The notes beneath the pieces were generated by a model. It saw nothing but the letters and a program-made list of their open reading frames with translations. It was not told the origin of the DNA and made no database searches. Shown in pieces: positions 1 to 9,770 of a stretch of 23,976 nucleotides of DNA. Every line of letters begins with the position of its first letter. Within the stretch, counting starts at the first letter, position 1. The translations under genes and the position numbers were made by a program. Source of the stretch: Cristatella mucedo (lineage: Eukaryota; Bryozoa; Phylactolaemata; Cristatellidae); contig WPIO01000572.1 of assembly GCA_009760855.2 (NCBI GenBank), forward strand, positions 1 to 23,976. The letters are read 5' to 3'.

Positions 1-650
1 TTACATGATTCTTAGGAAACGATAACTACTGTCTTGCCGCCGACTTGGGTTCATCCGTTCAAGCGGTCCTGAGCGTCTACTTTTATGATACTCTCTACGG
101 CAAATCCTCTCCTGACTGCAATGCATCCCTTTTTCTCTTTAATTATAAGAATAATAATAATGCACTTGATAATGCACCCTCGGAAAACTCAATCTCTCGG
201 TAGGCGCTTTCCATTTGCTGCAAAGATAAATACAACTGAATCGTGAGTAACATCATTATTTCATGAGAAGAATTTTGTTGGCTACCAAATACCCACGACA
301 AGCCGCTTAGGATGTCAGTAGCTACACAGAACTCTCCTGCATGACTTTCATTTAGTCTTTGCGGCTTTTTAGAGTCACAGTCGAAGATGCTTTACGTTAC
401 ACAGTGTAGAACCTATTCTCGACCTGCATCTCCAAATCTCTATCACTTGCAGTACTAAAATTTATGAGAACCCCAATTTCTTCTACCAACATTAGCAGCC
501 CTGTTTAATTTTTTGTATATGCTGTTGAGAGATTAATTCTGTGCACGGTGCTTCTGCAGAAATTGAACAATTTGCAATCCTACCTACCACAACACCTATG
601 CACGTACTTTTTCGGAAGCGTTCATGCAGTTTCTAAAAGAGATTAATTTA
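1..650. repeat. Duplicated block, copy 1
   Basis: This block recurs in the same orientation at 4036-4720 with only scattered substitutions and small indels. It starts at the window edge, so the duplication may extend further left. It contains a short L2-type 3' end in reverse orientation (about 141-270), and the similarity continues on both sides of that fragment. That argues for duplication of a genomic block rather than two independent insertions. The rest of the block has no convincing coding potential and no family I recognise. Confidence 0.85.
141..270 (-). mobile_element. L2-like family A 3'-end fragment, minus strand
   Basis: Read on the minus strand, this gives the family A terminal pattern: a segment like AAATG-TAAAGCGCC, a segment ending in GAGGG-GC, then an AT-rich (ATT)n-type tail near 141-160. 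It matches the 3' terminus at 23870-23976. Only the last 130 bp or so of the element are present, with no coding sequence. The equivalent fragment sits in the second copy of the duplicated block near 4176-4345. Confidence 0.7.
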
Positions 651-800
651 ACCATATTATTAATTTCGTTTTTTTTTCAAGCATGATTTTACTTACCAAT
701 CAATTGCATTTCACTTTACAGCAAATGTAAAGCGCCTAGAGAGAGATTAAGTTTTCTGAGGGCGCTTTATCAAGTGAATAATTATTATTATTACTATTAT
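646..800 (+). mobile_element. L2-like family A 3' end with (ATT)n tail
   Basis: The sequence closely follows 23836-23976: an ACCATATTATT start, a T-rich stretch, TTCAAGCATGATTTTACTT, AAATGTAAAGCGCC, CTTTATCAAGTGAATAATT and then repeated ATT units to about 800. It contains only the terminal part of the element. It abuts the end of the duplicated block on its left (the second block copy at 4720 continues differently) and runs straight into a family A 5' module on its right. Confidence 0.85.
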
Positions 801-1022
801 AATGTGGGAGCCACGTGGAGGTTCGGTGAAGGCATCAGATTCACCCACCGGCTTTTCCCTGAATACCTCGGGAGGAGGCCCTGTGGCAGCGAACTTCAGA
901 ATGATTTTGCGATGACTATCAAAGCGTTTGGTTTAGACCCAGTGCGACCTGCTCTGTTGGAGCAGATATCGACTGTCCCATGGCAATCTGTGTCTTGCCT
1001 GCAGCTGCATCCCAGTTCATAA
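774..1022 (+). pseudogene. 5'-truncated copy of the recurrent 109-codon family A ORF
   Basis: The open frame enters from the (ATT)n tail and from about 803 follows the recurrent 5'-module protein: a GATWxFGExIRFT block, LFxEYLGRRP, LQNDFAMTIKAFGLDPVRPA, LEQISTVPWQSV, and a final HPSS before the stop at 1020-1022. The first 35 or so residues of the full ORF (seen at 16626 and 21415) are missing because this copy is 5'-truncated at the junction with the preceding tail. The methionine at 774 lies in the tail and is not the ancestral start. I know no family for this protein. It may be a short ORF1 or a fortuitously open 5'UTR. Confidence 0.5.
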
Positions 1023-2830
1023 TACCGCCGACCCTAAGGCAATGCTGTTCTGCCTAAATTTTCATCAAATTATTCTTAGCAGGCTTTCAGAGCTATCCAA
1101 AATACAATGAAGGTGTGGCGGCTGCAATATTAGCTGAAGAGCCCTCATAGTTTATCCGAAGGGAATAATCCAAAAGAGGCGTGGCATGTTTTTTGCTGCT
1201 GGGCGACCCATGTTGCTTATTTCACCACTGTGCTCTTTTCCATGGGAAATGCATTAATTTGGTAAACAAATTTGAGTCTTCCTCAATTATTTTCTAAATT
1301 TTTGTAAATAAAATACCCGGCAAAGAAATACAGTTAGTTACATTATGTAATTCCGCCCTGGATTGTGAAACGTCGACCGGTGTCCGTTACTAAGGTTCAT
1401 TTAAAATTCAAAGGGTCCATGTCAGCCAGGCCGGCTACAAGCCAGCATGAATACAAGCCACTCGATCGCTGTCGTCCAGTCATTGGACAGACTCCTAATT
1501 TCTGCCTATCAAATGTCCACTCTCTAAAAACCCCAAAGGGTTAATTATCCACGATTAGCTGGTCCACAAGAAGCTATATCCATTTCCGCCTACTAAAACT
1601 TGGATAACGCCCTTGTTCTAGCAGCTGTATTTCTGAGAATACTCCACACGGTTTCTCATTCTAAGAGTCAATGCGTTCTGACGAGGTTAGAGGCTGGGTT
1701 GCAACTGTTGTTCGCGAATCGTTAGGCTACAACATGTGCAGTTTTCTGAAGGGGCCATCGTTTGAATCGGTTGTAATAAATTGTCCCTCTAAGACAAAGC
1801 CTCAGACTGTGGTGATATACCGGCCTTCTTCTGAATTTCTAAACTTTTTTATTGTTGAGTTTTTAACAGTTCCTCGCTACAGTATTTGTGAGTAACAGGC
1901 TGTAACTAATTGTCGGTGTCTTCAATATTCACGTTTATAGCCCTAGCATTAGCCTGGTCAGCTCATTCCTTTACTGTCTGCAGAATTTTGGTTTAGTCAA
2001 TCGCTTCAGTCACACCACACATGTCAATGGCCATATTCTTGATCTCGTGATCACATAGGATGTCTTTCCCACTGACCATGTCCTGTTTCCACTCACACTC
2101 TTAGATCATTGTTCGTTAACTGTTCCAGCTCCGGACAGGGTAAAGTCGAACTTGTCATACGACGTAACTTACCAAGCATTGACACAAACAAGTTTTCGGA
2201 ATCTTTTTGTGATGCATGTCTTCTTAATCTGCATTCAGACTCGAACGGAAGCCTCGATAGCCTAACTGATGCAATAAACATGACACTCAGGAGTGCTCTT
2301 GACAATCATGCTTACGGTCATTCTATCCGTGTACAGACTCACAGAGATTCCTTTCAATTTACAAAAACCTCATTAAGATGTGCCGACTTAAGGGCATGCT
2401 TGAATGTCGGAAGCTAACTCATTTGAAGTTGAATGAAGAAATGACCTACCCATTCATGTTTGAAAGAAATACCCTACAAACCTAAATTGGGTCTGCAGGA
2501 ATTTAAAAAACTGCCACAGCTAAAACGGTAATAACACTGCCTCAGGGTGACCTTTCACACGAAGACTGCAGCCGGTCCACAGTGGTAGAGCCATATTTCA
2601 GTTGCCCCTAATTCTTGAATTTGCACAAGCAAGGACATTTTACATCGAAGCTAGTTGTGGTAGTTCACAGTAACAGTCTCGACTTATGCAACACTCTTTT
2701 TTCAGAACTACAATTCTGCTTTTATACGGCTCTGAAAAGGAATCAGGCACTGTCAGTAGTGAGTGAATCAGCCTTCAGGTCGATCTAATTCCCAAATCTG
2801 AAACCGCTACAAATTATACTAAATAAAATA
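801..2830 (+). mobile_element. L2-like family A, 5' module + endonuclease + linker (truncated, decayed)
   Basis: This segment begins inside the 5' module, at the GTGGGAGCCACGTGG motif also seen at 14615 and 16737. It continues through the spacer, the endonuclease region (about 1490-2250) and the EN-RT linker (about 2250-2830). There it is cut off by a minus-strand family A copy whose tail starts near 2837. It is the longest contiguous family A 5' half in the window and shows that the 5' module and EN belong to one element. The linker part (2440-2830) matches 19600-20045. Confidence 0.8.
1490..2310 (+). pseudogene. LINE endonuclease (APE-type) domain remnant, family A
   Basis: Broken frames together show the order of an AP-endonuclease-like LINE domain. 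FCLSNVHSLKT (about 1500-1530) is the start block. A KTWI/TETW-like segment follows near 1596. RGWVATVVRESLGY (1689-1730) is the RGGGVA block. VVIYRPSSEFLN (1806-1841) is the YRPPS block. A GVFNIHV-type stretch near 1915-1935 replaces the usual GDFNxH. HTTHVNGHILDLVIT (about 2011-2055) is the last catalytic block. In a live element this domain nicks target DNA for target-primed reverse transcription. Frames switch several times with stops between blocks, so it is dead. The same segment at 17440-17950 is less broken. Confidence 0.75.
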
Positions 2831-2836
2831 AAAAGC

Positions 2837-3680
2837 ACTAATTAGCACTCTCAGATAACTCAATCTCATTCTGGGCAATTTGAATTGGCTCAAAAAGAAG
2901 CATGGTCGAACTTTGCTGGTAATGTGCTAAATAACAAGTATAACATGGCTAGAGGGCACATTCACGTAGTCAGCATGCAAAGGTGGGTTGAGGCAGCCGG
3001 CACAGTGCCGGCAAATATATGCACCCAGTTGACCAACCACGTGGAACCACTTAACTTTGCAATCATTTTAAGCTTTATAGTTTGTCTTTGATTCGGGGCA
3101 GGTTAGGGGATGGCGTGAAGGAAGTTGGAAGTGAGTAGCAGGCTATGAGTGCATACAAACTGAACGAAAGGTCTCTTGAGGATTTGGGGTTATTTCATGG
3201 CATAAGTAAACAGTAAGATTCGAAACACGCGAGCAGTACGAGGCCTCGCCAGGTGGGGAAGTAGACCTGAAAGGTAGGAAAGGGCTAAAGTTTCGAAGAA
3301 ATTTAATAGTTGGCGACTGTGCGATGTATTCGATGCGTGGCTTGACTGTGGGCCAGGTCAGTGATAAGTTTGCTGATATGGCATACAATGCAATCACGAC
3401 ACACAAGGCGAGGTATATATTTCTTCATAAGCTATAAGCGCCTGATTGCAAAAATTCGATAGCCAAGCAATCAGCGATTTATTGATGTCACGATGTGATG
3501 AACCAAATTCTTGTATCAACTCTAGTGCAGCGATATGGCCTAAGATAGCTCAATGTTTAACAATATTATCTAGCTGAAGGAAACCAGACACGTCAGTTGA
3601 CGTCAAATGGTCGTTCAATGAAAGTTAACTTTGGAGCAGGGCACCTTAATTCCGAGCATAATCAACAAGATCCACCAAGC
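2837..3680 (-). mobile_element. Old minus-strand family A copy: tail, 3'UTR, C-terminal block
   Basis: Read on the minus strand from 3680, decayed counterparts of 23130-23976 appear in order: a GxIFQSDLSL-like region, a short CNSLLTGL-like region near 3440-3480, LTWPTVKPRIEY (the LHWLPVKQRI block) near 3340, a degraded CHEITPN segment, then the 3'UTR and a tail around 2837-2880. The only open stretch (3143-3406, 87 codons) is one frame of this decayed C-terminal block, not a gene. Divergence is much higher than for the copy at 22250. Confidence 0.7.
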
Positions 3681-4035
3681 TACGTAGGACTAAAAAGGCT
3701 ACAAGAAAGCAGTGCCGGGACGTCAAAGTGCTGTCCTTGACTTAGAGGTTCCCTCTTCCTCAGGCTGATGACTCTTTACCGTTAAAAGGCCAAATATAGG
3801 CCCAAAACGAGCTAGGCCTTTCATATCGTTTTCTTGCAATCCAAGTTTATTGCCAGGTCTCAAACTTAGACTAATACCATGAGGCGGTGTCTTCAAATTA
3901 TACATTACTAAAGTGTTTATTGAAGATAAATTACAAATATTACATAGAAAAAAGAATTGGTTGTTCTATTTCTATCCTTATATACCGTTGGCGACAGAAG
4001 CTTTACCACTGCAAGTCCTAGACTGAAAAAATCTC
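3681..4035. other. No recognised feature
   Basis: AT-rich sequence between an old family A copy and the second copy of the duplicated block. A 60-codon open stretch on the minus strand (3723-3905) has no recognisable domain and is no longer than chance allows. I see no tRNA, promoter or repeat signature. Confidence 0.5.
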
Positions 4036-4720
4036 TTACATGATTCTTAGGCAACGATAACTACCCTCTTGCTGCCAACTGGGGTTCATCCGTTGAAGCA
4101 GCCCAGAGCGTCTACTTTTATGATAATCTCTACCTTAAATCCTCTCCAGACTACAATGCATCCCACTTTCTCTTTAATTATAAGAATAATTCATTTATAA
4201 TATCAATATTATAAGAATAATAAAAATAATGCACTTGATAAAAACGCCCTTTGAGAATTCAATCTCTCTCAGGGCGCCTTACATTTGCTGCACAGATAAA
4301 TGCAACTGAATGGTGAGTAATATCATTATTTCACGAGATGAAGTTTGTTGGCTACCAAATACCCACGACAAGCCGCTTAGGATGTCAGTGGCTACACAAA
4401 ACTCTCCTGCATGACTTTCATTTAGTCTTTGCGGCTTTTTAGAGTCACAGTCTAAGATGCTTTACCTTACACAGTGTAGAACCTATTCTTGACCTGCATC
4501 TCCAAATCTCTATCACTTGCAGTACTAAAATTTATGAGAACCCCAATTTATTCTACCAACATTAGCAGCTCCATTTAATTTTTTCTATATGCTGTTGAGA
4601 GTTTAATTCTGTGCACGGTGCTTCTGCAGAAACTGAACAATCTGCAATCCTACCTACCACTACACCTATGCACGTACTTTTTCTCAAGCAATCATACAGT
4701 TTATAAAAGTGATTACTTTA
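4036..4720. repeat. Duplicated block, copy 2
   Basis: Second copy of the block at 1-650, same orientation, offset by about 4.04 kb. It differs mainly by substitutions and by about 35 extra bases in the AT-rich tail of the embedded L2 fragment (about 4180-4235). Its right boundary is where copy 1 passes into a family A 3' end. After 4720 this copy continues into different sequence. Confidence 0.85.
4176..4345 (-). mobile_element. L2-like family A 3'-end fragment, minus strand (in block copy 2)
   Basis: Counterpart of the fragment at 141-270, carried inside the duplicated block. The AT-rich tail (about 4176-4235) is longer here, consistent with microsatellite growth after duplication. No coding sequence. 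Confidence 0.7.
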
Positions 4721-4949
4721 AATATGGATACCGTATGCTCACCGTTTATTTATGGCTTCGTGATTGTTGTGAGCAGAAGCTATTCATATCACTTTACAAC
4801 TCAGTGCATCAAGCAGCTGTCTGCAACCTACTTCCAGTATGGCTCAGGTCTGTTGCAATCTTCTGGTGTGTTTAGAGCCACTAGGTGCAGCGACGATCGG
4901 TCCACGAACAGCCTTACATGTAACTCTGCGGTGCCTACGATTAATAAAC
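4721..4949. other. No recognised feature
   Basis: Two overlapping plus-strand open frames, 4618-4875 and 4709-5026 (85 and 105 codons), cross this stretch. Both run out of the duplicated block or into the neighbouring minus-strand 5' module, and neither shows a recognisable domain. I treat them as chance ORFs. Confidence 0.45.
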
Positions 4950-5960
4950 ACAGCGATTTAACCAGTAGCTCTTGCTGCGGTTATTGCTGCTGTGGCTGGA
5001 TTTTCTTTCTACTAGCAAAAAAATAAGTCATCATCCAGGCTCCTAAAAACTTAAATGAGCTTTAGCCTGCAGCCAAGGTCGGTAAACGCCTGCCCCCCCC
5101 CGCCTGGGCCGAAGCAGGGCGGAATTACTTTCTGTAAGTAATTTTATTTTGTGCCTGTACTTCTCTTTACGAGACATGAGAAAACTAATGAGCAGGACGC
5201 AAATTCTGTATCAATTCCGTGCATTTACCCACGGAAAGAGAGCCATGTGGTTAAACAAGCAATAAGCACGCCCAGCAGTGATAAACATGCCGAGCCTCTA
5301 TTGTTTCATTCACTTGGTAGATAGTATGAGAGCTTTCTGGCTAATATTGCGGCCGCCACGACATAGATGTGACTTTGAGAGATCTGAATGCGTGCTATGA
5401 GACATTTGATAGAAAATCCTATGCAGCAGCATTTGCATTAGGGTCGGTTGCATAACCAACTGGGATGCAGCAGCCACTGGCAAAGTACAGACGTTATGGG
5501 ATAGCCGATGTCTCTTCCAACTGAGAAAGACACATAGAGTCCAACATGGAGGCTTTAAGAGTCATCACAAAATCTTTGTGAAGTTTTTGCCAACGGCTCT
5601 CCTGTCTGTGTGTTCAGAGAAAAGCCGAAGAGTTTACCTGATGCTTTCACCGAACCCACAGGCAGCGCCTGCATTGCTCCCTCGTTCCTTAGTAGGGACA
5701 GCTTGGCTGCTGAGCAATGCAGGCCATGCCAAGGAATCTCGGTTCCCTTATGTAGTGTCAAGCGAAATCCCGTCGTTTAACACTTGGCGGAGCTGCTTGC
5801 CAGTCCAGACAGAATTAGGCAACAAGTTCTAAATTGTCATTGTTTAGTTTCATGATGTCCGAAGAATGCTGGTGACACCTGGGACTTATATCACCATTAT
5901 CGACCTCCTTGCGAATCAGAACGCCTGCATGTTTCAGGATAGAATGATTCGAGAAAGGCA
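4950..5960 (-). mobile_element. Old minus-strand family A-type 5' module with alternative downstream sequence
   Basis: On the minus strand, 5960 to about 5105 follows the 5' module (AATGCTGGTGAC, LAWPALL, SNAGA-CGFGESIR equivalents, and the ATTCCGCC motif at its end) with heavy decay. Beyond that motif (5105 down to about 4950) the sequence does not continue into EN as at 1360-1545. It matches the sequence downstream of the other minus-strand module at 20455-20750 instead (an AAACGCCTG segment, GCTCxT, and CCAGCCA-AGCAGCA). A run of nine C lies at 5093-5101. The 84-codon plus-strand frame at 5578-5832 is antisense to the module. Confidence 0.65.
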
Positions 5961-6589
5961 GATAGGAAGAGCATACTTTAACATGAAAATCCCGTACTCT
6001 TACTCCAAGTATTTGTCTTTAAGTTAATGATAAGTTTTTAAGAACGCCTGCGACCTATAATAACGGATTTTTGGCGAATTCATCCAATAAGCACATGTTT
6101 ATTGGGCTAACTTGAGAAACACAGTTACCAGCCTTTTATGCACTTTTGGCTTTTATGCGGCCTATGTAATACAAAACCTCTTTATCGGCTCGCTGCCAAT
6201 ACAATTCCGGAATGCAAACAACAAATTTCCGACTTTGTCAGTCTGAATTATCTCCTCGTCAGTTAGGCGACGTATTTCTGAAAATGTCCTCCACTAGCTT
6301 GGCTTAACCAAAACTCTGCTACTATCGGTAAACCCCGACCAATAACGACGTGAACCACAACTAGAGGCTAAATAGCTAGTGTTGCACACATGTACTCTAA
6401 TTAAAAGCGGTCTGCAGTCCGCTGGAAGAAGCATTTCGAAGTATGCGTTTTCGTTCCCGGACAATAGGCTACCAATGGAGGCGGTAGTCTATCGACCAAA
6501 AGTTACCAACTCCACCTGCATCTCTATTCGCTCTGATATCTTTTTATTTTTAAGTGCTAAAAATATATATTTTCACGCTAATTTTGATT
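5961..6589. other. No recognised feature
   Basis: Moderately AT-rich, apparently single-copy within the window. A 106-codon plus-strand frame (6379-6699) runs from here into the reverse-oriented tail of the next L2 fragment, so at least its 3' half is repeat-derived. I see no domain in it. Confidence 0.45.
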
Positions 6590-7039
6590 TTAACGTTCAT
6601 AATACTAATATTAACAATGTATATGATATAGCACTCTCAGAGAACTCAGTCTCTTTCAATTCGCTTTACATTTTGCTTAAAAAAAACGCGATTGAATAGT
6701 GAATTGTATCATGCTTGATAAGGAACATGAGCAAAATGGTTAGTAATGACATGCACAGGGTCAAATTTCGCAGCTGATTCAACCGGAGATATGTCGGCAG
6801 AGCGATATTCGAACGTTGACATTTCCAATTTCCGAATCACGCTGGATTGCCATTACCAATAAGTTATTTGTATCATCGTTTACTTTAAGATAATGTGCTG
6901 GTATTTATTTTTGAGAGCTAACAGTACATGCACCAAACAAGTTAAGAGAATTTGAAGTGCTCGAAGGCTGAATGAGATCACTGAAAATGTACAAATGAGT
7001 GTCATGCAAATAGAAGTGAAAGCCTAGATTATCCTAGGC
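6590..7039 (-). mobile_element. Minus-strand family A fragment with internal deletion, cut by hAT
   Basis: From 6590 the reverse complement gives a degenerate AT tail, the GAGAACTCAG terminal segment and the 3'UTR piece matching 23814-23841. At about 6765 it jumps directly to sequence matching about 23128 and continues through KLNDDK-type sequence to the FADDTQ region (match to about 22870-23128). Roughly 685 bp of C-terminal block present at 23129-23813 is missing. The fragment ends precisely at 7039 where the hAT terminus begins, at a site matching GGCTTTCACTTC in the RT. Confidence 0.75.
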
Positions 7040-7051
7040 CAGGGGTGTCCA
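7040..7051 (+). repeat. hAT left terminal inverted repeat
   Basis: CAGGGGTGTCCA, the exact reverse complement of 9758-9769. It begins immediately where similarity to the LINE target sequence ends. Confidence 0.93.
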
Positions 7052-7436
7052 GTCTTTTTGCTTAGGGGGGCCACATTTCAAGAATGCAAAAGGTCCGGGT
7101 GCCACATGTAAATTGGCGTAGTTGACCTCATCAGAAAAAAAGATCTTAATTTAGTATGACTATTACTATTATACTTAATAAATAAACCGCAATACAATAG
7201 TATTTTTTAGCATATAGATAATTAAAAACAAAAAATAATAAAAATATAATCGTGTGTCCTGGAAAATAATTCGATAGATATTATGGCCAATCTTTTACTT
7301 TTGGATTTTTATTTTATTAACATGAAGACAGAAACTTATAAAACTTACACAATTACATGACAAGGACTCACATAATATTAATGGATTCGGATAAATTAAA
7401 TGCTACAGTTATTCAATGTGTTCTGCACTGCAGGCA

Positions 7437-9254
7437 TCAATGAGATATTTGGCATTGTTTCTGATTGCATAAAAAGTCTACATCTGCTGCAACAGTGGAT
7501 GTGGCAATTCTAAGGATTCCTGATAAACGTTCATCTGTGAGAACGGATCGAGTCTTTTATTCACAATTTATAGTCTGAAACAAGCTTTTCACAGCAATAT
7601 GTGCTGCCAAAAAGTGTAATATACCTGCAAGCATGTTTGGCTAGATTAAGAAAAGACTCTGATGAAACATACTGCTTGTAAAAGGTAACAAGGTCATGCT
7701 AATTATAACGCTATCATTAAATTATAATGCTATCATTTAAATTGTTGTCATTACGAATGTCGATTAGTTCGAGTTGAAATTCATCAGGTGCATGAGAGGG
7801 ATCAATGTGAAATGGATTACTAACCATGTTCGTGTCATCCGCATGTTGTTAGAAATCCTGAAACCTCTCTTCGACTTCATCAACAACTTTGCTAACAAGA
7901 GTGGAGTACTTCACATGAGCCAGCATTTCAGGCGATCTTGTTGCTAGTGCTGTGAAATGTAACAGTTTCTTCCGATCTAAGTGTTTCCGGAAAAGTTTCA
8001 GCTTTTGCACGAACGTTACAACGCACTCATACATTTTATGTACCAGTTGATCCTTACCTTGGAGTTTGACAATGAGATCTGTAAGATGTTTGATCATGTC
8101 TACCAAAAAAGCCAAGCCATTCAACCACTGCTGGTCATCAGGGAAGCCAACATCTTTTCCCGTTTCTGTCATAAATGCTTTTATTTCGTCCCGAAGTGAC
8201 CAAAACCTGGCTAACGTGTTTGCCCTACTTAGCCAACGGACTTGGCAGAATAAATAACATCACAATGATCTGATCCCAACTCTTTAAGGAAACCCTGAAA
8301 TTGTGTGTGGCTTAGCTCAAGAGACCTTATCACAATGAATGTTGAAACTACATTGTTCATTACATGTTGCATGCTCAAGACCGTTGCACATAGCTGTTCT
8401 TGACGGATGATGCAGTGATGACTGACAATTTTGTGAGGTACTAACTTTACCATTAAAGATACGAATCCATTGTGTCTACCTATCATTGAAGGGGCTCCAT
8501 CTGTGGTTAAACCAATCAATTTAGTTTCATGAAGATTAAATTTTGTGACGACCCTATTGACCTGATCCAAAATATCCCTCCTCGTTGTAGTGCCTTTCAT
8601 GGAACATATATCCAACGGTTCTTCGATAATGACAAACTTTCCTGTTACTCCGCGTACAAACACCGACAGTTGAGCCGTATCGCAATTGTCCGTGCTTTCG
8701 TCGAGCACAAGAGAATACAACTCGCATTCACAAAGTATTTTAGTGAGAGTTTCTTCTACGTTGGATGCGATCTCGTCAACTCTTCTCGCAACCGTTCGAT
8801 GAGAAGGACTGACTTTCACTACTTCTGACTTCTTTTCTGGACAGCCCACACCAGTAAACAGCCTGAGGCATTCCTTAGCAAATTCACCATTGGAAAATGC
8901 TTTCCCACGCTTAGCTGTAGCTTCAGCTATTAAAAAACTTACTTTGTTTGAAGCCTCAGACTTGTTGCTGACTACTGTAAACAATAACTGCTGTCCGATG
9001 ACGCACTGTATCAACGAGTTCACGCGATCAATTCGAAGTTGACCAGTCAGGCGGTTGTACCTGTCGCACTGCTCTGCTGAAAAATGTCGCTTAACATTGT
9101 ACTCCTTTTTAACGGCAATTATTTCTTGGCATATTAGGCACATTATCCTACAGAAGCGTTCCATTACAAAATAGTCTACAGTCTAAGATGCTTTGAAAAG
9201 TCTTGCTTCGGCGTCAGTTTTTCGTTTTTTGCTAGTATTCACATTCGCCGCCAT
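7437..9254 (-). pseudogene. hAT transposase (GTF2IRD2/ZBED-like), about 605 codons, dead
   Basis: The likely ancestral start is the ATG at 9254-9252 in the context AAAATGGCGG, followed by a KKRK basic motif. A TAG at 9185-9183 interrupts codon 24, probably a former tryptophan codon. Next come a BED-type zinc finger with CLICQ and KRHF (the usual last His is Gln), the LVLDEST block whose Asp is the first catalytic residue (about residue 185), FVRGV, CSMKGTTT, and LTTDGAPSMIG with the second Asp (about 252). SHHCIIRQE and SLELSHTQF follow. A frameshift near 8240 falls just before RWLSR, and the frame continues through LAFLVDM and LQGKDQLV to a TAA at 7851-7849. Past this stop, SNPFHIDPSHAPDEFQLEL and ITLFGSTYCCE form the hAT C-terminal dimerisation region. 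A 19-bp microduplication (7709-7745) and a frameshift near 7555 precede the final LTDERLSGILRIATST and the stop at 7439-7437. The family excises and inserts DNA by cut-and-paste. This copy cannot encode it. Confidence 0.9.
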
Positions 9255-9757
9255 TTTTCTCTGTGAAATAAAAAAACAGATCATTTACGAATTGATTAAT
9301 TTATATTTTATCGCAGCAATATCTTAGTATTAGTAAGTAAGTTGAGCAGTACGCGTTTTTTGAAAAACTTACCTGACTGATTCCAGTTCGTGCAGCAGCA
9401 GCTGAGAAACGGCTCTTTTTCTATCTACAGTGTGAAACAGTTATTTCCGCTTGCGGAAGCGTTATAAATGTGATCGTAATGGCGCCGCTGTAGCACAAAT
9501 ATAGCACCCCTTCACGCCAAAATGTTCACATGGAGTCTAGCAAAAACAAATCTATTTTTTACCTTGACGCGAAACTAGCCATTCGGACACCTTCACGCTT
9601 CAGGCGCACGTGAAGTACGTCACAGCGCCCTATATCGCCGTTTGTAATTGATAAAAATTCCCGAAAAACACGGAGTGACAAATATTATTTTTGGGATAGC
9701 GTTGCCGGCCGCATAGAAGACCTCGGCGGGCCGGGTTGCGGCCCGCGGGCCACGTGT
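9255..9757. other. hAT 5' untranslated/subterminal region
   Basis: Non-coding part of the transposon between the likely transposase start and the right terminal repeat. The outer 270 bp is GC-rich, with runs of GGGCC/GGCCC that recall subterminal transposase-binding repeats of hAT elements. I cannot define individual sites or a promoter. Confidence 0.55.
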
Positions 9758-9769
9758 TGGACACCCCTG
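9758..9769 (-). repeat. hAT right terminal inverted repeat
   Basis: TGGACACCCCTG, exact inverse of the left end. Preceded by a GGCCCGCGGGCC-type palindromic stretch at about 9740-9752. Confidence 0.93.
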
Positions 9770-9770
9770 C

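Larger units (their letters stand above)
7040..9769 (-). mobile_element. hAT DNA transposon, near full length, inactive
   Basis: The element has a 12-bp perfect terminal inverted repeat CAGGGGTGTCCA (7040-7051) and TGGACACCCCTG (9758-9769). GGGCCACAT/GGGCCACG-type subterminal sequence lies at both ends, and one minus-strand transposase occupies most of the interior. At 2.73 kb its size is typical of autonomous hAT elements. Flanking octamers are TCCTAGGC on the left and CTCTATAA on the right. Both carry central TA, as expected of nnnTAnnn (Buster-type) hAT targets, but they do not match as a target-site duplication. The 250 bp at the right end is strikingly GC-rich compared with the surroundings. 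Confidence 0.93.

Noticed and set aside
4618-5026. Overlapping ORFs of 85 and 105 codons
   Set aside because: They start in the duplicated block and run into antisense 5'-module sequence. The duplicate at 1-650 does not keep the frame.
5093-5101. Run of nine C as a structural or regulatory element
   Set aside because: A single short homopolymer in a decayed repeat; no partner G-runs for a quadruplex or i-motif.
5578-5832. 84-codon plus-strand ORF, with similar antisense frames at 13544 and 16825(-)
   Set aside because: It is the antisense of the recurrent 5'-module ORF. Its presence in several copies follows from sharing the same DNA, and the frames lack consistent ends.
6379-6699. 106-codon ORF as a host gene
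   Set aside because: Its 3' half is the reverse complement of an L2 tail and terminal segment. No domain is seen in the 5' half.
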